The position numbers were made by a program, and so were the translations under genes. Shown one piece after another: positions 19,365 through 28,076 of a stretch of DNA of 64,000 bases. How positions within the stretch are numbered: the stretch's first letter is position 1; every line of letters starts with the position of its first letter. This DNA comes from Actinoplanes auranticolor (GTDB lineage: Bacteria > Actinomycetota > Actinomycetes > Mycobacteriales > Micromonosporaceae), in assembly GCF_018332655.1 (NCBI RefSeq), contig NZ_BOQL01000095.1, forward strand, positions 1 through 64,000. Direction: 5' to 3'. A model generated the notes under the pieces. The model was not told where the DNA came from. It saw nothing but the letters and a program-made list of their open reading frames with translations, and made no database searches.

Positions 19365-20179
19365 GAGCGGGCCGTGGTGCCGGCGAGGATCCGCCGCCCG
19401 ATCAGCACGGCGACGACGGTGCCCAGGGCGAGGGCGAGGGCTGCGAAGGCTGCGGTCTCGTTCTCGGTCTGCGTCCCGAGCATCAGCGACAACGACTCGG
19501 ACCAGGACGTCAGCAGGTAGGCCAGCATCCCGAGCAGCAGGCCGCCGAGCTGCGCGGCGACGAGCGCCACGGGCCACGCCACGACGGCCGTGACCAGGGT
19601 GCGCAGCGTACGGCCGCCGGCCAGCCCGACGATGCCGGCCAGGGCGGTGATGAAGACCGTCTGCATCACCATGAAGCCGATGCTGTTCTTGTGGACCTCG
19701 CGCAGCAGGCCGTAGCCGAGACCGTCGACGACCAGCGCGTATTTCGCGGCGGCCAGGCGGAAGGTGACGGCGACCGTGGCGGTGCCGAGCGCGCCGGCGG
19801 TCAGGGCCCAGCCGAGCTTGGTGGACAGCCAGCGCAACCGGGGCACGGACTGGGTGAGGACGAAGGCGTCGGTCGCCTCGTCCCGTTCCCGGGCGAACAG
19901 CGGCACGCCCAGGACCAGTCCGATCAGCAACGGCACGAACGCGGCGACGAGGACGAGGGCCTGCCCGAGGTTCGTCGCCGTGCCCGCGGGCAGGCAGCTG
20001 ACGGCCTGCTCGCACAGGCCGGTCCGGTCCGGCGCGTAGTCGGCGACCACGACGCCGTGCGCCTCGGCCTGCTGCCGGATGACCCGGGCGCCGATGAGGA
20101 CGAACGCCGCCGACACCGCGCTCAGGGCGGCCGCGACGATCAGGTACGGCCGGAGCAGTCGCAGGGCGAGCCAGTTCAT
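19361..20179 (-). CDS. ABC transporter permease (ABC-2-like membrane subunit)
   Basis: A 272-residue integral membrane protein with about six hydrophobic segments (LRPYLIVAAALSAVSAAFVL, LVLVAAFVPLLIGLVLGVPL, LVTAVVAWPVALVAAQLGGL and a last span before the Arg-rich end). The segment LFARERDEATDAFVLTQSV is typical of ABC-2 exporters or bacitracin/lantibiotic-type permeases. ATG 20179 overlaps the ATPase stop (ATGA), fixing the start and indicating coupling. With the ATPase and the GntR regulator it forms a YtrA-type operon. Substrate unknown. Confidence 0.85.
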   Translation of the reverse strand: MNWLALRLLRPYLIVAAALSAVSAAFVLIGARVIRQQAEAHGVVVADYAPDRTGLCEQAVSCLPAGTATNLGQALVLVAAFVPLLIGLVLGVPLFARERDEATDAFVLTQSVPRLRWLSTKLGWALTAGALGTATVAVTFRLAAAKYALVVDGLGYGLLREVHKNSIGFMVMQTVFITALAGIVGLAGGRTLRTLVTAVVAWPVALVAAQLGGLLLGMLAYLLTSWSESLSLMLGTQTENETAAFAALALALGTVVAVLIGRRILAGTTARS

Positions 20180-21054
20180 GCGGTGGGAACCTGTCGTGTC
20201 GGTGTCCTCAGGTAGCCGAGGAGCAGTTCCTCCAACGTGGGCCGGTGCCATGCCAGCCCACCGGACGGAGCCGAACCGGTCGGCCGGATCAGGGCGGTGG
20301 CGTCAGCGCCCGCGGCGCGCACCTCGACGACCTCCGAGCTGTCGAACGCGCTGAACTCGATGCCGGCGCCGACCGCGACCAGATGGCCGTCCAGCGCCGC
20401 CTCCACCTCGGCGGCCAGGCGTACGCGCCCCTCGGTCAGCACCACCACGCGGTCGCAGACGCCGTCGATGTCGGCCACCACATGCGACGACAGCACCACG
20501 GTCGTGCCGCGCTCGGCGACGTCGGCCATCAACGTCCCGGCCACCTCCGTGCGGGCGACCGGGTCGAGCGGGGCCAGCGGCTCGTCCAGCAGCAGCAGAT
20601 CGGGCCGTTTGGCCAGCGCCATCACCAGCGCCAGGCGGCTGCGGTGCCCTGCCGGGAGAGTGCCCACGCGTGCGGCGCCCGGCAGGTCTGCGTCGTCGGC
20701 GAGCCGGTGCGCGTACGCCGCGTCCCAGCGTGGGTTGAGCCGGCTACCGACGGTCAGCGTCTGCGCCACGGTCAGCATCGGATACAGCGGGGCCTGCTGG
20801 GCCACGTACCCGATCCGGGGGAGGGAGCCGTCACCGGCGGGCTCCCCGAACACCCGCACCTCGCCGCTGTCCGGCCGCAACAGCCCGGCCGCGGCGCGCA
20901 GCAGCGTGCTCTTGCCCGCCCCGTTACGCCCGACGAGAGCGGTGACCGCACCGGCCGGCACCGTGAACGAGCAGTCGTCCAGCGCGCGCCGCCGGCCGAA
21001 GGTGTGGGCGACCCCGGCGACCTCCAGCGCGGGCGTCGTCCGGTCAGCCGACAC
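20176..21054 (-). CDS. ABC transporter ATP-binding protein
   Basis: A 292-residue ATPase subunit. Walker A is GRNGAGKST (about residues 42-50), the Q-loop lies in YVAQQAPLYP, and Walker B is LLLLDEPLAPLDP. The signature motif is degenerate, LPAGHRSRL in place of LSGGQ. A C-terminal extension of about 70 residues follows the core. GTG 21054 overlaps the upstream GntR gene by 11 nt and the downstream permease by 4 nt. It probably drives export of a cell-envelope-active compound or lipid; the substrate is not readable. Confidence 0.92.
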   Translation of the reverse strand: MSADRTTPALEVAGVAHTFGRRRALDDCSFTVPAGAVTALVGRNGAGKSTLLRAAAGLLRPDSGEVRVFGEPAGDGSLPRIGYVAQQAPLYPMLTVAQTLTVGSRLNPRWDAAYAHRLADDADLPGAARVGTLPAGHRSRLALVMALAKRPDLLLLDEPLAPLDPVARTEVAGTLMADVAERGTTVVLSSHVVADIDGVCDRVVVLTEGRVRLAAEVEAALDGHLVAVGAGIEFSAFDSSEVVEVRAAGADATALIRPTGSAPSGGLAWHRPTLEELLLGYLRTPTRQVPTA

Positions 21055-21463
21055 GGTGTGCCTCCTGCCCGGCCGGTACGGTCCCCGCTGCCACCTCGGC
21101 GACCAGATCCTGCATGTCCGAGACGTCGAGGCCGGCCGCCCGGGCGCGCTCGGCCCAGGCCGCCAGCTCGTGCCGCAACGCCTCGAGGTTGTCCGGCAGC
21201 GGCTTCAGGTGCGCGCGGACGTACGTGCCGGACCCCTGCCTCGCCTCCACGAGCCCCGCGACCTCCAGCTCCCGGTACGCCTTGAGCACGGTGTTGGGAT
21301 TGATGCCGGTGCGTTCGGCGACCTCGCGAGCCGTCGGCAGCTGATCACCGGGCGCCAGCCGGCCCATCCGTACCGCCTGCCGGACCTGGTGCATCAGCTG
21401 GGCGTACACGGCGGTGCCGGTCCGGCGATCGATGCGGAAGATCACGTCAACAGCCAATCCCAT
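21044..21463 (-). CDS. GntR family regulator, YtrA subfamily
   Basis: A 139-residue short GntR protein. The winged helix domain (about 8-75) contains VYAQLMHQVRQAVRMGRLAP, LPTAREVAERTGINPNTVLK and AGLVEARQGSGTYV. The short helical tail (about 80-139) is the YtrA type, usually linked to ABC genes, as here. I use ATG 21463; an in-frame TTG at 21469 would overlap the operator. A 16-bp near-palindrome touches the start codon, so autoregulation is likely. Confidence 0.92.
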   Translation of the reverse strand: MGLAVDVIFRIDRRTGTAVYAQLMHQVRQAVRMGRLAPGDQLPTAREVAERTGINPNTVLKAYRELEVAGLVEARQGSGTYVRAHLKPLPDNLEALRHELAAWAERARAAGLDVSDMQDLVAEVAAGTVPAGQEAHRVG

Positions 21464-21479
21464 AGTCAACTAGTGGACT
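21464..21479. promoter_or_regulatory. Probable GntR (YtrA-type) operator
   Basis: AGTCAACTAGTGGACT is a 16-bp palindrome with one mismatched pair, directly adjacent to the GntR start codon. Occupancy would cover the translation start and probably the transcript start of the GntR-ABC operon. Its link to this GntR protein is inferred from position. Confidence 0.65.
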
Positions 21480-21518
21480 TGCCTTTCGTACGTTAATGCC
21501 GCGTGTCAAGATTCGTCC

Positions 21519-22054
21519 ATGGAAGTGCTGACCTCGGACCGTCTGCGGCTGCGGGAGTGGCGCGCCGAGGACGCCGATTTCGTGCTGGACATGTGCTCAC
21601 GGTGGGAGGTCCAGCGGTTCATCGGGGCGCAGCCGGCAGTGCTGCGGGACCGCGCCGGCGCCCTGGCCACCATTGCCCGTTGGCGCAGCCGGGCCGACGA
21701 CGTGCACGCGGTATGGGCTGTCGAGGAGCGCGACCGGGCCGAGCTGCTCGGCACGCTGCTGCTGGTCGCGCTGCCGGACAGCGACGAGACGGAGATCGGC
21801 TGGTACTTCCATCCCGACGCCTGGGGCCACGGCTACGCCCGCGAGGCGCGGCGGCGGTGCTGGCCCACGCCTTCGGTGCGGGCCTCGAGACCGTCTACGC
21901 GGTCACCCACCCCGACAACGTCGCCTCCCAGCGGCTCTGCCGTCGGCTCGGCATGACGCACCTCGGGCGTACGGACCGCTATTACCGGATGACCTGCGAA
22001 CTGTTCAGGGTGAGCGGGGAGCGCGCCGGGGCGTCGGGCACAATCTCGGCGTGA
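21519..22054 (+). pseudogene. GNAT acetyltransferase broken by a frameshift
   Basis: Two overlapping frames together make one RimJ/RimL-like N-acetyltransferase of about 178 residues. The first frame from ATG 21519 gives MEVLTSDRLRLREWRAEDAD and GWYFHPDAWGHGYARE, the start of the acetyl-CoA site. It then loses sense at about 21846. The other frame resumes with AAVLAHAFGAGLETVYAVTH and SQRLCRRLGMTHLGRTDRYY, the conserved end. A one-base loss in the GCG run at about 21846-21855 would explain it. It may be a real mutation or a sequencing error. Its stop overlaps the next gene start (GTGA). Confidence 0.85.
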
Positions 22055-22653
22055 CAGAAGCAGACACGGCCCGCCCTCCCACGGCGACGGTCTCCCAGGA
22101 GCACTTCATCGGCATGTACCTGGCCAAGACCGACCCCTGGGACGTCGCCACGAGCTGGCACAACCGGCGCAAGTACGCGGTCACCATGGCCGGCCTGCCG
22201 CGCGAGCGTTACCGCAGCGCGTACGAGCCGGGCTGCTCGATCGGGCTGCTGACCCGCATGCTCGCGGAGCGGTGCGACCAGATCCTGGCGGTCGACTGCG
22301 TGGACGAGGCCGTGGTCTCGGCCCGCGAGGAGGTCCGCGAGTTCCCCCACGCCCGGGTGGAATCGGCGATGCTGCCGGCCGGCCTGCCGGACGCGACCTT
22401 CGACCTCATCGTCATCGGCGACCTGCTCTACTACCTGTCCGCCGACGACCTGGAGGCCCTGCTCGACGGCCTGGTGCAGCGGCTGGAGCCGGACGGTGAC
22501 ATCGTCTCCGTGCACTTCCGGGACCGGCAGAGCGGCGGCAACTACGACGGCTTCAGCGTGCACGAGGCGCTGGCGGCGCGACCGGGTCTGGAACGCCGGA
22601 TCCATCACGAGGACGAATGGTTCCTGCTGGACGTGCTGCGTCGCGTCCGCTGA
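22051..22653 (+). CDS. SAM-dependent methyltransferase, NodS-like
   Basis: A 200-residue class I methyltransferase. It begins with the pattern of the NodS (nodulation protein S) family: DPWDVATSWHNRRKYAVTM, YEPGCSIGLLT as the SAM-binding motif I, AVDCVDEAV, and FDLIVIGDLLYYLSADDL. NodS itself N-methylates chitooligosaccharides, but homologues in actinomycetes have other or unknown acceptors. GTG 22051 overlaps the stop of the broken acetyltransferase, so the two once formed an operon. The last 101 nt overlap the convergent MFS gene. Confidence 0.88.
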   Translation: MTEADTARPPTATVSQEHFIGMYLAKTDPWDVATSWHNRRKYAVTMAGLPRERYRSAYEPGCSIGLLTRMLAERCDQILAVDCVDEAVVSAREEVREFPHARVESAMLPAGLPDATFDLIVIGDLLYYLSADDLEALLDGLVQRLEPDGDIVSVHFRDRQSGGNYDGFSVHEALAARPGLERRIHHEDEWFLLDVLRRVR

Positions 22654-23809
22654 TCCGGGCGGCGGCGAACAGCACGCACCCGGCGGCGGTGAGCGCCCCG
22701 CAGAGCAGCAGCGCTGACCGGTAACCCAGGGCCTGGGCGGTGGCGCCGGCCAGGACGCCGGAGATCAGCGACCCGATGGTCAGGGTGTTGGCGTACAACG
22801 TGGTGGCCCGGCCGGTGGCGTGCGGCAGCAGGTCCTGCACGTACGTGATGCCGAGCGCGCCCACCACGGCCAGCGCCACGCCCCGGGCGATCTGGGTCCC
22901 GATCAGCGGCGGCATGCTCGTGCTGATCGCCACCAGCACGAAGTAGGCGGTGAACAGCAGCATGCCCAGCAGGATCACGCCCCGCTTGGCGATCCGGGCG
23001 GGCAGCAGGATCAGGGCCAGCGCGGCCGGGATCTCCACCACCGCGCAGACGCTGAACAGCAGCCCCACGTCGCTCTCGGGGCGCGCCAGCGTCCTGGTGA
23101 CGTAGAGCGGCAGCGCGACCGAGCCGGCCAGCATCGCGGTGTGGAACAAGGTGAAACTGCCGACCACCAGCCACATCGGACGGCTCAGCCGGACGCGTCC
23201 GGTCTCAGCGGCCGCGACCGGGGGCGGAGCCGGCGTCGGCCCGAGCACCAGCAACGGCAACGCCACCAGTGCGAACGCGACCGCGGTGAGCACCATGAGG
23301 GCGTCGTAGCCGCGCCAGGACAGCACGGCCGCGCCTGCCAGCGGGCCGATCGCCCAGGCCAGCGACCACACCGACCGCAGCGCCGGGGTGCCGCGGCGGG
23401 CGGCGTTGCCGCCGGAACGGTCCAGATGGGTCCGGGCCAGCGTGAACAGCTGCGGGAACGCGGCCATGCCGGCCCCCAGCAACCCGACGCCGATCAGGGC
23501 CAGCAGGGCGTAGCTGGTGGTCGTGGTCAGCGCCAGGTAGCCGACCGCAGGCGCGGCCACCGCGACGAACGCGGGCCACCGGCTCGCGGACCGGTCGTAG
23601 CGGCGGCCGAGCCAGGTGCTGACCGCGAGGCCGCTGACCGCGACGAGCGACAGGAAGACCCCGACCTGGAACGGGGACAGTCCGGCCTCGTCGGCCCCGA
23701 AGAGCACCAGGTACGGCCCGATCATCGAATCCGCGATGCCCAGCAGCAGCACGGCGGTCAGCAACGGCAGAAATCTCGAACGGTCCCGGGTCCCCGTGAC
23801 AGTGGTCAT
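22553..23809 (-). CDS. MFS transporter
   Basis: A 418-residue major facilitator with about 12 membrane spans. It has the MFS loop motif WLGRRYDRSASR between spans 2 and 3, and LLPARIAKRGVILLGML at the half-repeat. The charged C-terminal tail (RDAARPAGTIRPRDGSG) is encoded in the 101 nt that overlap the convergent methyltransferase gene, so the tail may be evolutionarily recent. It looks like a sugar- or drug-efflux type, but the substrate is not readable. Confidence 0.88.
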   Translation of the reverse strand: MTTVTGTRDRSRFLPLLTAVLLLGIADSMIGPYLVLFGADEAGLSPFQVGVFLSLVAVSGLAVSTWLGRRYDRSASRWPAFVAVAAPAVGYLALTTTTSYALLALIGVGLLGAGMAAFPQLFTLARTHLDRSGGNAARRGTPALRSVWSLAWAIGPLAGAAVLSWRGYDALMVLTAVAFALVALPLLVLGPTPAPPPVAAAETGRVRLSRPMWLVVGSFTLFHTAMLAGSVALPLYVTRTLARPESDVGLLFSVCAVVEIPAALALILLPARIAKRGVILLGMLLFTAYFVLVAISTSMPPLIGTQIARGVALAVVGALGITYVQDLLPHATGRATTLYANTLTIGSLISGVLAGATAQALGYRSALLLCGALTAAGCVLFAAARISGRDAARPAGTIRPRDGSGVPDPVAPPAPRAR

Positions 23810-24017
23810 TCCGGTCCCGCTACCCAGAGCGCGCCGGCGCTATGCGCGCCCTCGGGCGATCCGGCGCACGACCTCGCGGGTGCGGCGCCACCGCGGCCGG
23901 GTCACCTCGACCTCGGCATCCGGCAGCGCCGAACGCGCCGCGCTGAGTCACGTGCACGCTCATCAGCTGCTGGTCCGCGGCTCGGCCTGAGGCGCAGCCG
24001 GTGTCCGTCGGCCCTGG

Positions 24018-24872
24018 TCAGTCGACGACCGTGACCAGGGTGCCGTGGCCGATGTGCTTCAGCAGGGTGCGCTGGGCGTCGGGCGGCATCCGTACGCAGC
24101 CGTTCGAGGCGCTGCGGCCGAAGGAGCCGTCGTCGTACCAGCCGTGGATGCCCGTGTGCGCGCCGCGCAGGGACGCCGGCAGGGCCCGCCGGTTCTCCGG
24201 CACCGAGCTGAGGGCGAGTGCGTCCACGTTCGCGTAGGCGGCGCCGCTGGTGGGGGTGCGGCCGAGCACGAAGCTGCGGCCCAGCGGGGTGGGTGTGGTG
24301 GCCGTACCGGTCGTCACGGTCCAGGCCGCCCGCCGGACGCCGTCGCGGCGCCAGATCAGCTTGTGAGTGCGGCGCTGGACGATGAGGTGGTCGCGCAGCG
24401 GGCGGGCCGTCCAGCCCTTCGGCGGCAGCCAGCCGATCCGCCGGTTGGCCGTGGGCAGCAGCACCGCGACCCAGCCGGAGCGCCGGTCGGTGATCGGCAG
24501 GATCAGCGGCATGCCGCTGATCTCGGGAGTGAGCCGGGCCCGGGGCCGGCCGCCGGGTGCGTCGTAGACGGGGATCGAGCGGCTGGGGTGCAGGCCCTCG
24601 GTGACGGCGGTCAGGGACATCGCGGCCGGGTCGGCCGGGAAGCCGCGCGGTGCCGTCCAGTAGTCGATCACCGGCAGGCCGGCCGGGGCCGGTGCCGCGG
24701 ACAGGGTCGGCTCCGGGGTCCGGGGCGCGACGCTGGGCGAGGGCACCGCGGGCGCCGGCGCTGCCGCCGGACGGTCGTCGGTGCTGCCGAGAAATCCGGC
24801 GCCGGCGGCGACGCAGGCGGCCAGACCGATCAGCCCTGCTCTGGTACGGGTGACGCGCAGGGCTCCGAACAC
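24018..24872 (-). CDS. L,D-transpeptidase (YkuD domain), membrane-anchored
   Basis: About 284 residues. An N-terminal hydrophobic segment (AGLIGLAACVAAGAGFLG) gives a signal anchor, followed by a Pro/Ala-rich linker and an SH3-like region (ISGMPLILPITDRRSGWVAV). The C-terminal YkuD domain includes LIVQRRTHKLIWR and the catalytic motif HGWYDDGSFGRSASNGCVRM with the nucleophilic Cys and upstream His. It would make or anchor peptidoglycan cross-links outside the membrane. I start at GTG 24872; the longer frame to 25001 adds residues that do not look like part of the protein and crosses the divergent promoter region. Confidence 0.88.
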   Translation of the reverse strand: MFGALRVTRTRAGLIGLAACVAAGAGFLGSTDDRPAAAPAPAVPSPSVAPRTPEPTLSAAPAPAGLPVIDYWTAPRGFPADPAAMSLTAVTEGLHPSRSIPVYDAPGGRPRARLTPEISGMPLILPITDRRSGWVAVLLPTANRRIGWLPPKGWTARPLRDHLIVQRRTHKLIWRRDGVRRAAWTVTTGTATTPTPLGRSFVLGRTPTSGAAYANVDALALSSVPENRRALPASLRGAHTGIHGWYDDGSFGRSASNGCVRMPPDAQRTLLKHIGHGTLVTVVD

Positions 24873-25009
24873 CAGCCCACCGTATGCGCCGCAACCGTCC
24901 GTGCCGTGCGATCGGGCCACCGTCCACCGGAACGGAGGAATCTCAGCCGAATGCCGGACACCCGTAACCCGTTCGACCTTCGGATCTGGTCCTCCTAGCA
25001 TCGGCGACC

Positions 25010-25777
25010 ATGACCACGAACTGGATGGACGGGATCTCGCGGGTCGCGGTGCTGACCGGCGCCGGCATCTCCACCGATTCCGGGATCCCGGACTACCGCG
25101 GCCCCGACGGAGTCTGGACCCGCGACCCGGCGCTGGTCGACGCGTTCACCTACGACTCGTTCATGGCCGATCCGGGCGTCCGCGAGCGGTTCTGGCGCAC
25201 GTACCTCGGGCACAGCGCGTGGCGGGCCGAGCCGAACGCCGCGCATCGGGCTCTGGCGGCCCTGGAGGGCACCGGGGTGGCGGTGCGCATCCTCACCCAG
25301 AACGTCGACGGGCTGCACCAGCGGGCCGGCTCCAGCGCGCGCAAGGTGCTCGAACTGCACGGCAGCATGCACGAGGTCGTCTGCACCGGCTGCGGGCAGC
25401 GCTCACCCAGCCGCCAGACCCTCGACCGGGTCGCCGCCGGGGACGGCGACCCCCGCTGCCCGGCCTGCGGCGGGATCCTCAAGCCGGCGGTGGTGCTGTT
25501 CGGCGAACACCTCGACCCGGGTACGGCGGGACTGGCCGAGCGGATCGCGGCGCACAGCGAGGTGCTGCTGGTGATCGGCAGTTCCCTGCTGGTCGAGCCG
25601 GTGGCGTCGTTGTGCGCGGTGGCTCTCAACGCGGGCCACCGGCTGGTGATCGTCAACCGGGACCCGACGCCGTACGACGAGCCGGCGGCCGAGGTGATCC
25701 GTGAGCCGATCGGCGTCGCGGTGCCGCGCCTCTGTGCGGCTCTCACCGAGGCTGCCGGATCCGCGGTCCGGGCCTGA
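25010..25777 (+). CDS. cobB: NAD-dependent protein deacylase (sirtuin)
   Basis: A 255-residue Sir2 protein that removes acyl groups from lysines using NAD+. All motifs are present: GAGISTDSGIPDYRGPDG (NAD site), TQNVDGLHQRAG, the catalytic His in LELHGSMHEV, four zinc Cys (VCTGCGQ, CPACGG) and VIGSSLLVEP. Length matches class III/U-type bacterial sirtuins. It is divergent from the L,D-transpeptidase and ends 8 nt before the convergent Lrp gene. It may act on acetyl-CoA synthetase and other metabolic enzymes, by analogy. Confidence 0.94.
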   Translation: MTTNWMDGISRVAVLTGAGISTDSGIPDYRGPDGVWTRDPALVDAFTYDSFMADPGVRERFWRTYLGHSAWRAEPNAAHRALAALEGTGVAVRILTQNVDGLHQRAGSSARKVLELHGSMHEVVCTGCGQRSPSRQTLDRVAAGDGDPRCPACGGILKPAVVLFGEHLDPGTAGLAERIAAHSEVLLVIGSSLLVEPVASLCAVALNAGHRLVIVNRDPTPYDEPAAEVIREPIGVAVPRLCAALTEAAGSAVRA

Positions 25778-25785
25778 GCACTGCG

Positions 25786-26244
25786 TCAGTCGTCGAGCGG
25801 TTCGACGACCATCGTGCGGGCGTGCTGATAGATCACCGAACTGCGGAAGCCGAGGATCTCCCGGCGCTTGCTGAACTTGTCCATCAGGAACGCGTGCAGC
25901 GCGTCGACGCTCGGCACGGCCACGTGCACCAGGAAGTCGTCGGCGCCGGCGACCACGAAGACGGAAAGCACTTCGGGCAGGGCGGTGATGGAGGTCTTGA
26001 AGCTCTCGATCACCTCCCGGCTCAGCGGGCGTACCTGGACGTGCAGCAGCGCCTGGACCGTCCGGTTCAGCGCGGCCAGGCTGATCTCCGCGTGGTAGCC
26101 GGTGATCACCCCGCGGGCGCGCAGCAGCCGAACCCGCTCGAGGCAGGTGGACGGTGCGATGCCCACCGCCCGGGCGAGCTCCCGGTTGGTCTGCCGGGCG
26201 TTCTGCTGCAGATGCCGGATGATCGCCGCATCTAGTTCGTCCAC
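25786..26244 (-). CDS. Lrp/AsnC family regulator
   Basis: A 152-residue regulator with the N-terminal AsnC helix-turn-helix (LDAAIIRHLQQNARQTNREL, AVGIAPSTCLERVRLLRARG) and a C-terminal RAM ligand-binding domain (ALLHVQVRP, VLSVFVVAGADDFLVHVAV). The GTG start is preceded by GGGAGAGG. It is divergent from a branched-chain amino acid dehydrogenase, the usual arrangement for a local Lrp sensing valine or leucine. Two inverted repeats lie between them. Confidence 0.93.
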   Translation of the reverse strand: MDELDAAIIRHLQQNARQTNRELARAVGIAPSTCLERVRLLRARGVITGYHAEISLAALNRTVQALLHVQVRPLSREVIESFKTSITALPEVLSVFVVAGADDFLVHVAVPSVDALHAFLMDKFSKRREILGFRSSVIYQHARTMVVEPLDD

Positions 26245-26266
26245 GGTCGCCGCCTCTCCCTTGTCA

Positions 26267-26309
26267 CCGAATATAGTTCGGCACGAGGGCCACGGGCCGG
26301 AACGAACTC
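26267..26309. promoter_or_regulatory. Paired Lrp-type operator sites
   Basis: CCGAATATAGTTCGG (26267-26281, 5-bp arms and an AT-rich centre) is followed by CGAAC-N7-GTTCG (26293-26309). The arms share the core CGAA/TTCG and the sites are spaced for cooperative binding. They lie in the 78-bp gap between the divergent Lrp and dehydrogenase genes. Binding by the adjacent Lrp is inference. Confidence 0.65.
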
Positions 26310-26322
26310 CTACGGTTCGGGC

Positions 26323-27363
26323 ATGACTACCGCATCAAATGGTGACGAGTTCGAACGGGTCGTGGCCCGCCGGGGTGGCCGCAGCGGCGTCCCGGTGATC
26401 GTGTCCGTGCACTCGGGCACCCTGGGCCAGGCCATCGGCGGGTGCCGGCTGGCCCCGTACCCGGATTGGCGTGACGGCCTCACCGACGCGCTGCGGCTCT
26501 CGGCCGCGATGACCGCGAAGTGCGCGGTCGCGGGCCTGCCGCACGGCGGCGCCAAGACCGTCGTGGCCCTGCCCCCGGGCACGGACCTCGGCCCCGCGCT
26601 GCGCCGGGCCGTCCTGCTCGACGTCGGCGACACGATCGAATCCCTCGGCGGCGAGTACGCGACCGGTCCCGACGTCGGCACCGGCCCGGACGACATGGCC
26701 GTCATCGGCGAACGCACCCCGCACGTCTTCTGCCGCCCGGTCGGCGCGGGCGGCAGCGGCGACTCGTCCCGTCCCACCGCCGAAGGGGTGCTGGCGGCCC
26801 TGGCCGCGCTCGCGCCGGTGGCCGGCCGGCGCTTCGCCATCATGGGCCTGGGCCGGGTCGGCGCGCACGTGGCCCGCGAGCTGGCCGCGGCGGGCGCCGA
26901 ACTGCTGGTCACCGACGTGGACGAGAGCCGCCGGCAGCTCGCGGCGGAACTCGGTGCCACCTGGACCGACGACATCCTGACCGCGGAGGCGGACGTACTG
27001 GTGCCGGCGGCGCTCGGCGGGGTGCTGACGGCGGCGACGGTGGCCGGGCTGCGCTGCGCCGAGATCTGCGGCCCGGCCAACAACCAGCTGGACCGGCCGG
27101 AGACGGCGGACCTGCTGCACGAGCGCGGCATCCTGTGGGCGCCGGACTTCGTGGTCAGCGCCGGCGGCGTGATCCACGCGACCGGGGTGGAGCTGCGCGG
27201 TGAGACACCGGCGCAGGCCACGGCCCGGGTACGTGGCATCGCCGGGACATTGACCACGGTGCTGGAGTCGGCCCGCCGCGACGGCACGACGCCGCTGGCG
27301 GCGGCGCACGAGCTGGCCCGCACCCGCATCAACGCCGCCCGGCAGGCGACGATGGCCGCATGA
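26323..27363 (+). CDS. vdh: Valine/leucine dehydrogenase (Glu/Leu/Phe/Val family)
   Basis: A 346-residue NAD-dependent amino acid dehydrogenase that deaminates branched-chain amino acids to 2-oxo acids and ammonia. Catalytic lysines lie in GGCRLAPY...MTAKCAVAGLPHGGAK. The Rossmann motif is IMGLGRVGAHVAREL, and PANNQLDRPETADLL and DFVVSAGGVI are typical of the Leu/Val members. The neighbouring divergent Lrp gene supports this role. The stop overlaps the next methyltransferase start (ATGA). Substrate preference between valine and leucine is not decidable by eye. Confidence 0.9.
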   Translation: MTTASNGDEFERVVARRGGRSGVPVIVSVHSGTLGQAIGGCRLAPYPDWRDGLTDALRLSAAMTAKCAVAGLPHGGAKTVVALPPGTDLGPALRRAVLLDVGDTIESLGGEYATGPDVGTGPDDMAVIGERTPHVFCRPVGAGGSGDSSRPTAEGVLAALAALAPVAGRRFAIMGLGRVGAHVARELAAAGAELLVTDVDESRRQLAAELGATWTDDILTAEADVLVPAALGGVLTAATVAGLRCAEICGPANNQLDRPETADLLHERGILWAPDFVVSAGGVIHATGVELRGETPAQATARVRGIAGTLTTVLESARRDGTTPLAAAHELARTRINAARQATMAA

Positions 27364-28067
27364 CCGAACGCACCACCCCCGACAACAGCCGTCGCCGGAG
27401 CGAAGCCGTGGACCTGAGCCGAGCCGGGCGACTGCGTGACACCTACGACAAGATCGCCCGGGCCTACGATGCTCGGCTCGCCGACGAACTCGACCACAAG
27501 CCGCTGGACCGCGCGCTGCTGGCGGCGTTCGTGGAGCTGGCCGGGCCCGGCCGGATCGCGGACGTCGGCTGCGGCCCCGGCCACGTCACCCGTTTCCTGG
27601 CGGCCCGGCACCCGGACGTGACCGGCCTGGACCTGTCGCCCGAGATGATCGCGACAGCCCGGGAGCGCGCGCCGGAGATCCCCTTCACAGTGGCGTCGAT
27701 GCTGTCCCTGCCGGTCGCCGACGGCGCGTGGGCGGGGGCCGTGGCGATGTACTCGATCATCCATCTGAGCCCGCCGGAACGCGCGGCGGCGTTCGGTGAA
27801 CTGGCCCGCGCCCTGCGCGACGGCGGCCGGCTGCTGGTGTCGTTCCACGTCGAGGCCCCCGACGTGCCGGCCGGCGGCACCACCCACCTGACCAGCTGGT
27901 TCGGCGCCGATGTGGACGTCGACGTGCACTTCCTGGACCCGGACGTGGTGCGCGGCGACCTGGTGGCGGCCGGGTTCGAGATCGAGTCGACGATGCTGCG
28001 GGCGCCGCTGGACCCGGCGGAGTTCCCGAGCCGCCGGGCGTACCTGCTGGCGAGGCGCAGCCGGTGA
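27360..28067 (+). CDS. Class I SAM-dependent methyltransferase
   Basis: A 235-residue methyltransferase. SAM motif I is IADVGCGPGHVTRFLA, then GLDLSPEMIATARERAP, VAMYSIIHLSPPERAA and GRLLVSFHVE, the layout of the UbiE/Methyltransf_11 group. A basic N-terminal 30 residues precede the fold. It is translationally coupled to vdh. Acceptor unknown. The region downstream is a decay zone. Confidence 0.88.
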   Translation: MTERTTPDNSRRRSEAVDLSRAGRLRDTYDKIARAYDARLADELDHKPLDRALLAAFVELAGPGRIADVGCGPGHVTRFLAARHPDVTGLDLSPEMIATARERAPEIPFTVASMLSLPVADGAWAGAVAMYSIIHLSPPERAAAFGELARALRDGGRLLVSFHVEAPDVPAGGTTHLTSWFGADVDVDVHFLDPDVVRGDLVAAGFEIESTMLRAPLDPAEFPSRRAYLLARRSR

Positions 28068-28076
28068 TCCGCATAG

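Noticed and set aside
23810..24017. Short minus-strand frame (about 35 codons) ending near 23840 with basic residues
   Set aside because: No start codon or ribosome site and no identifiable motif; might be a relic but cannot be supported.
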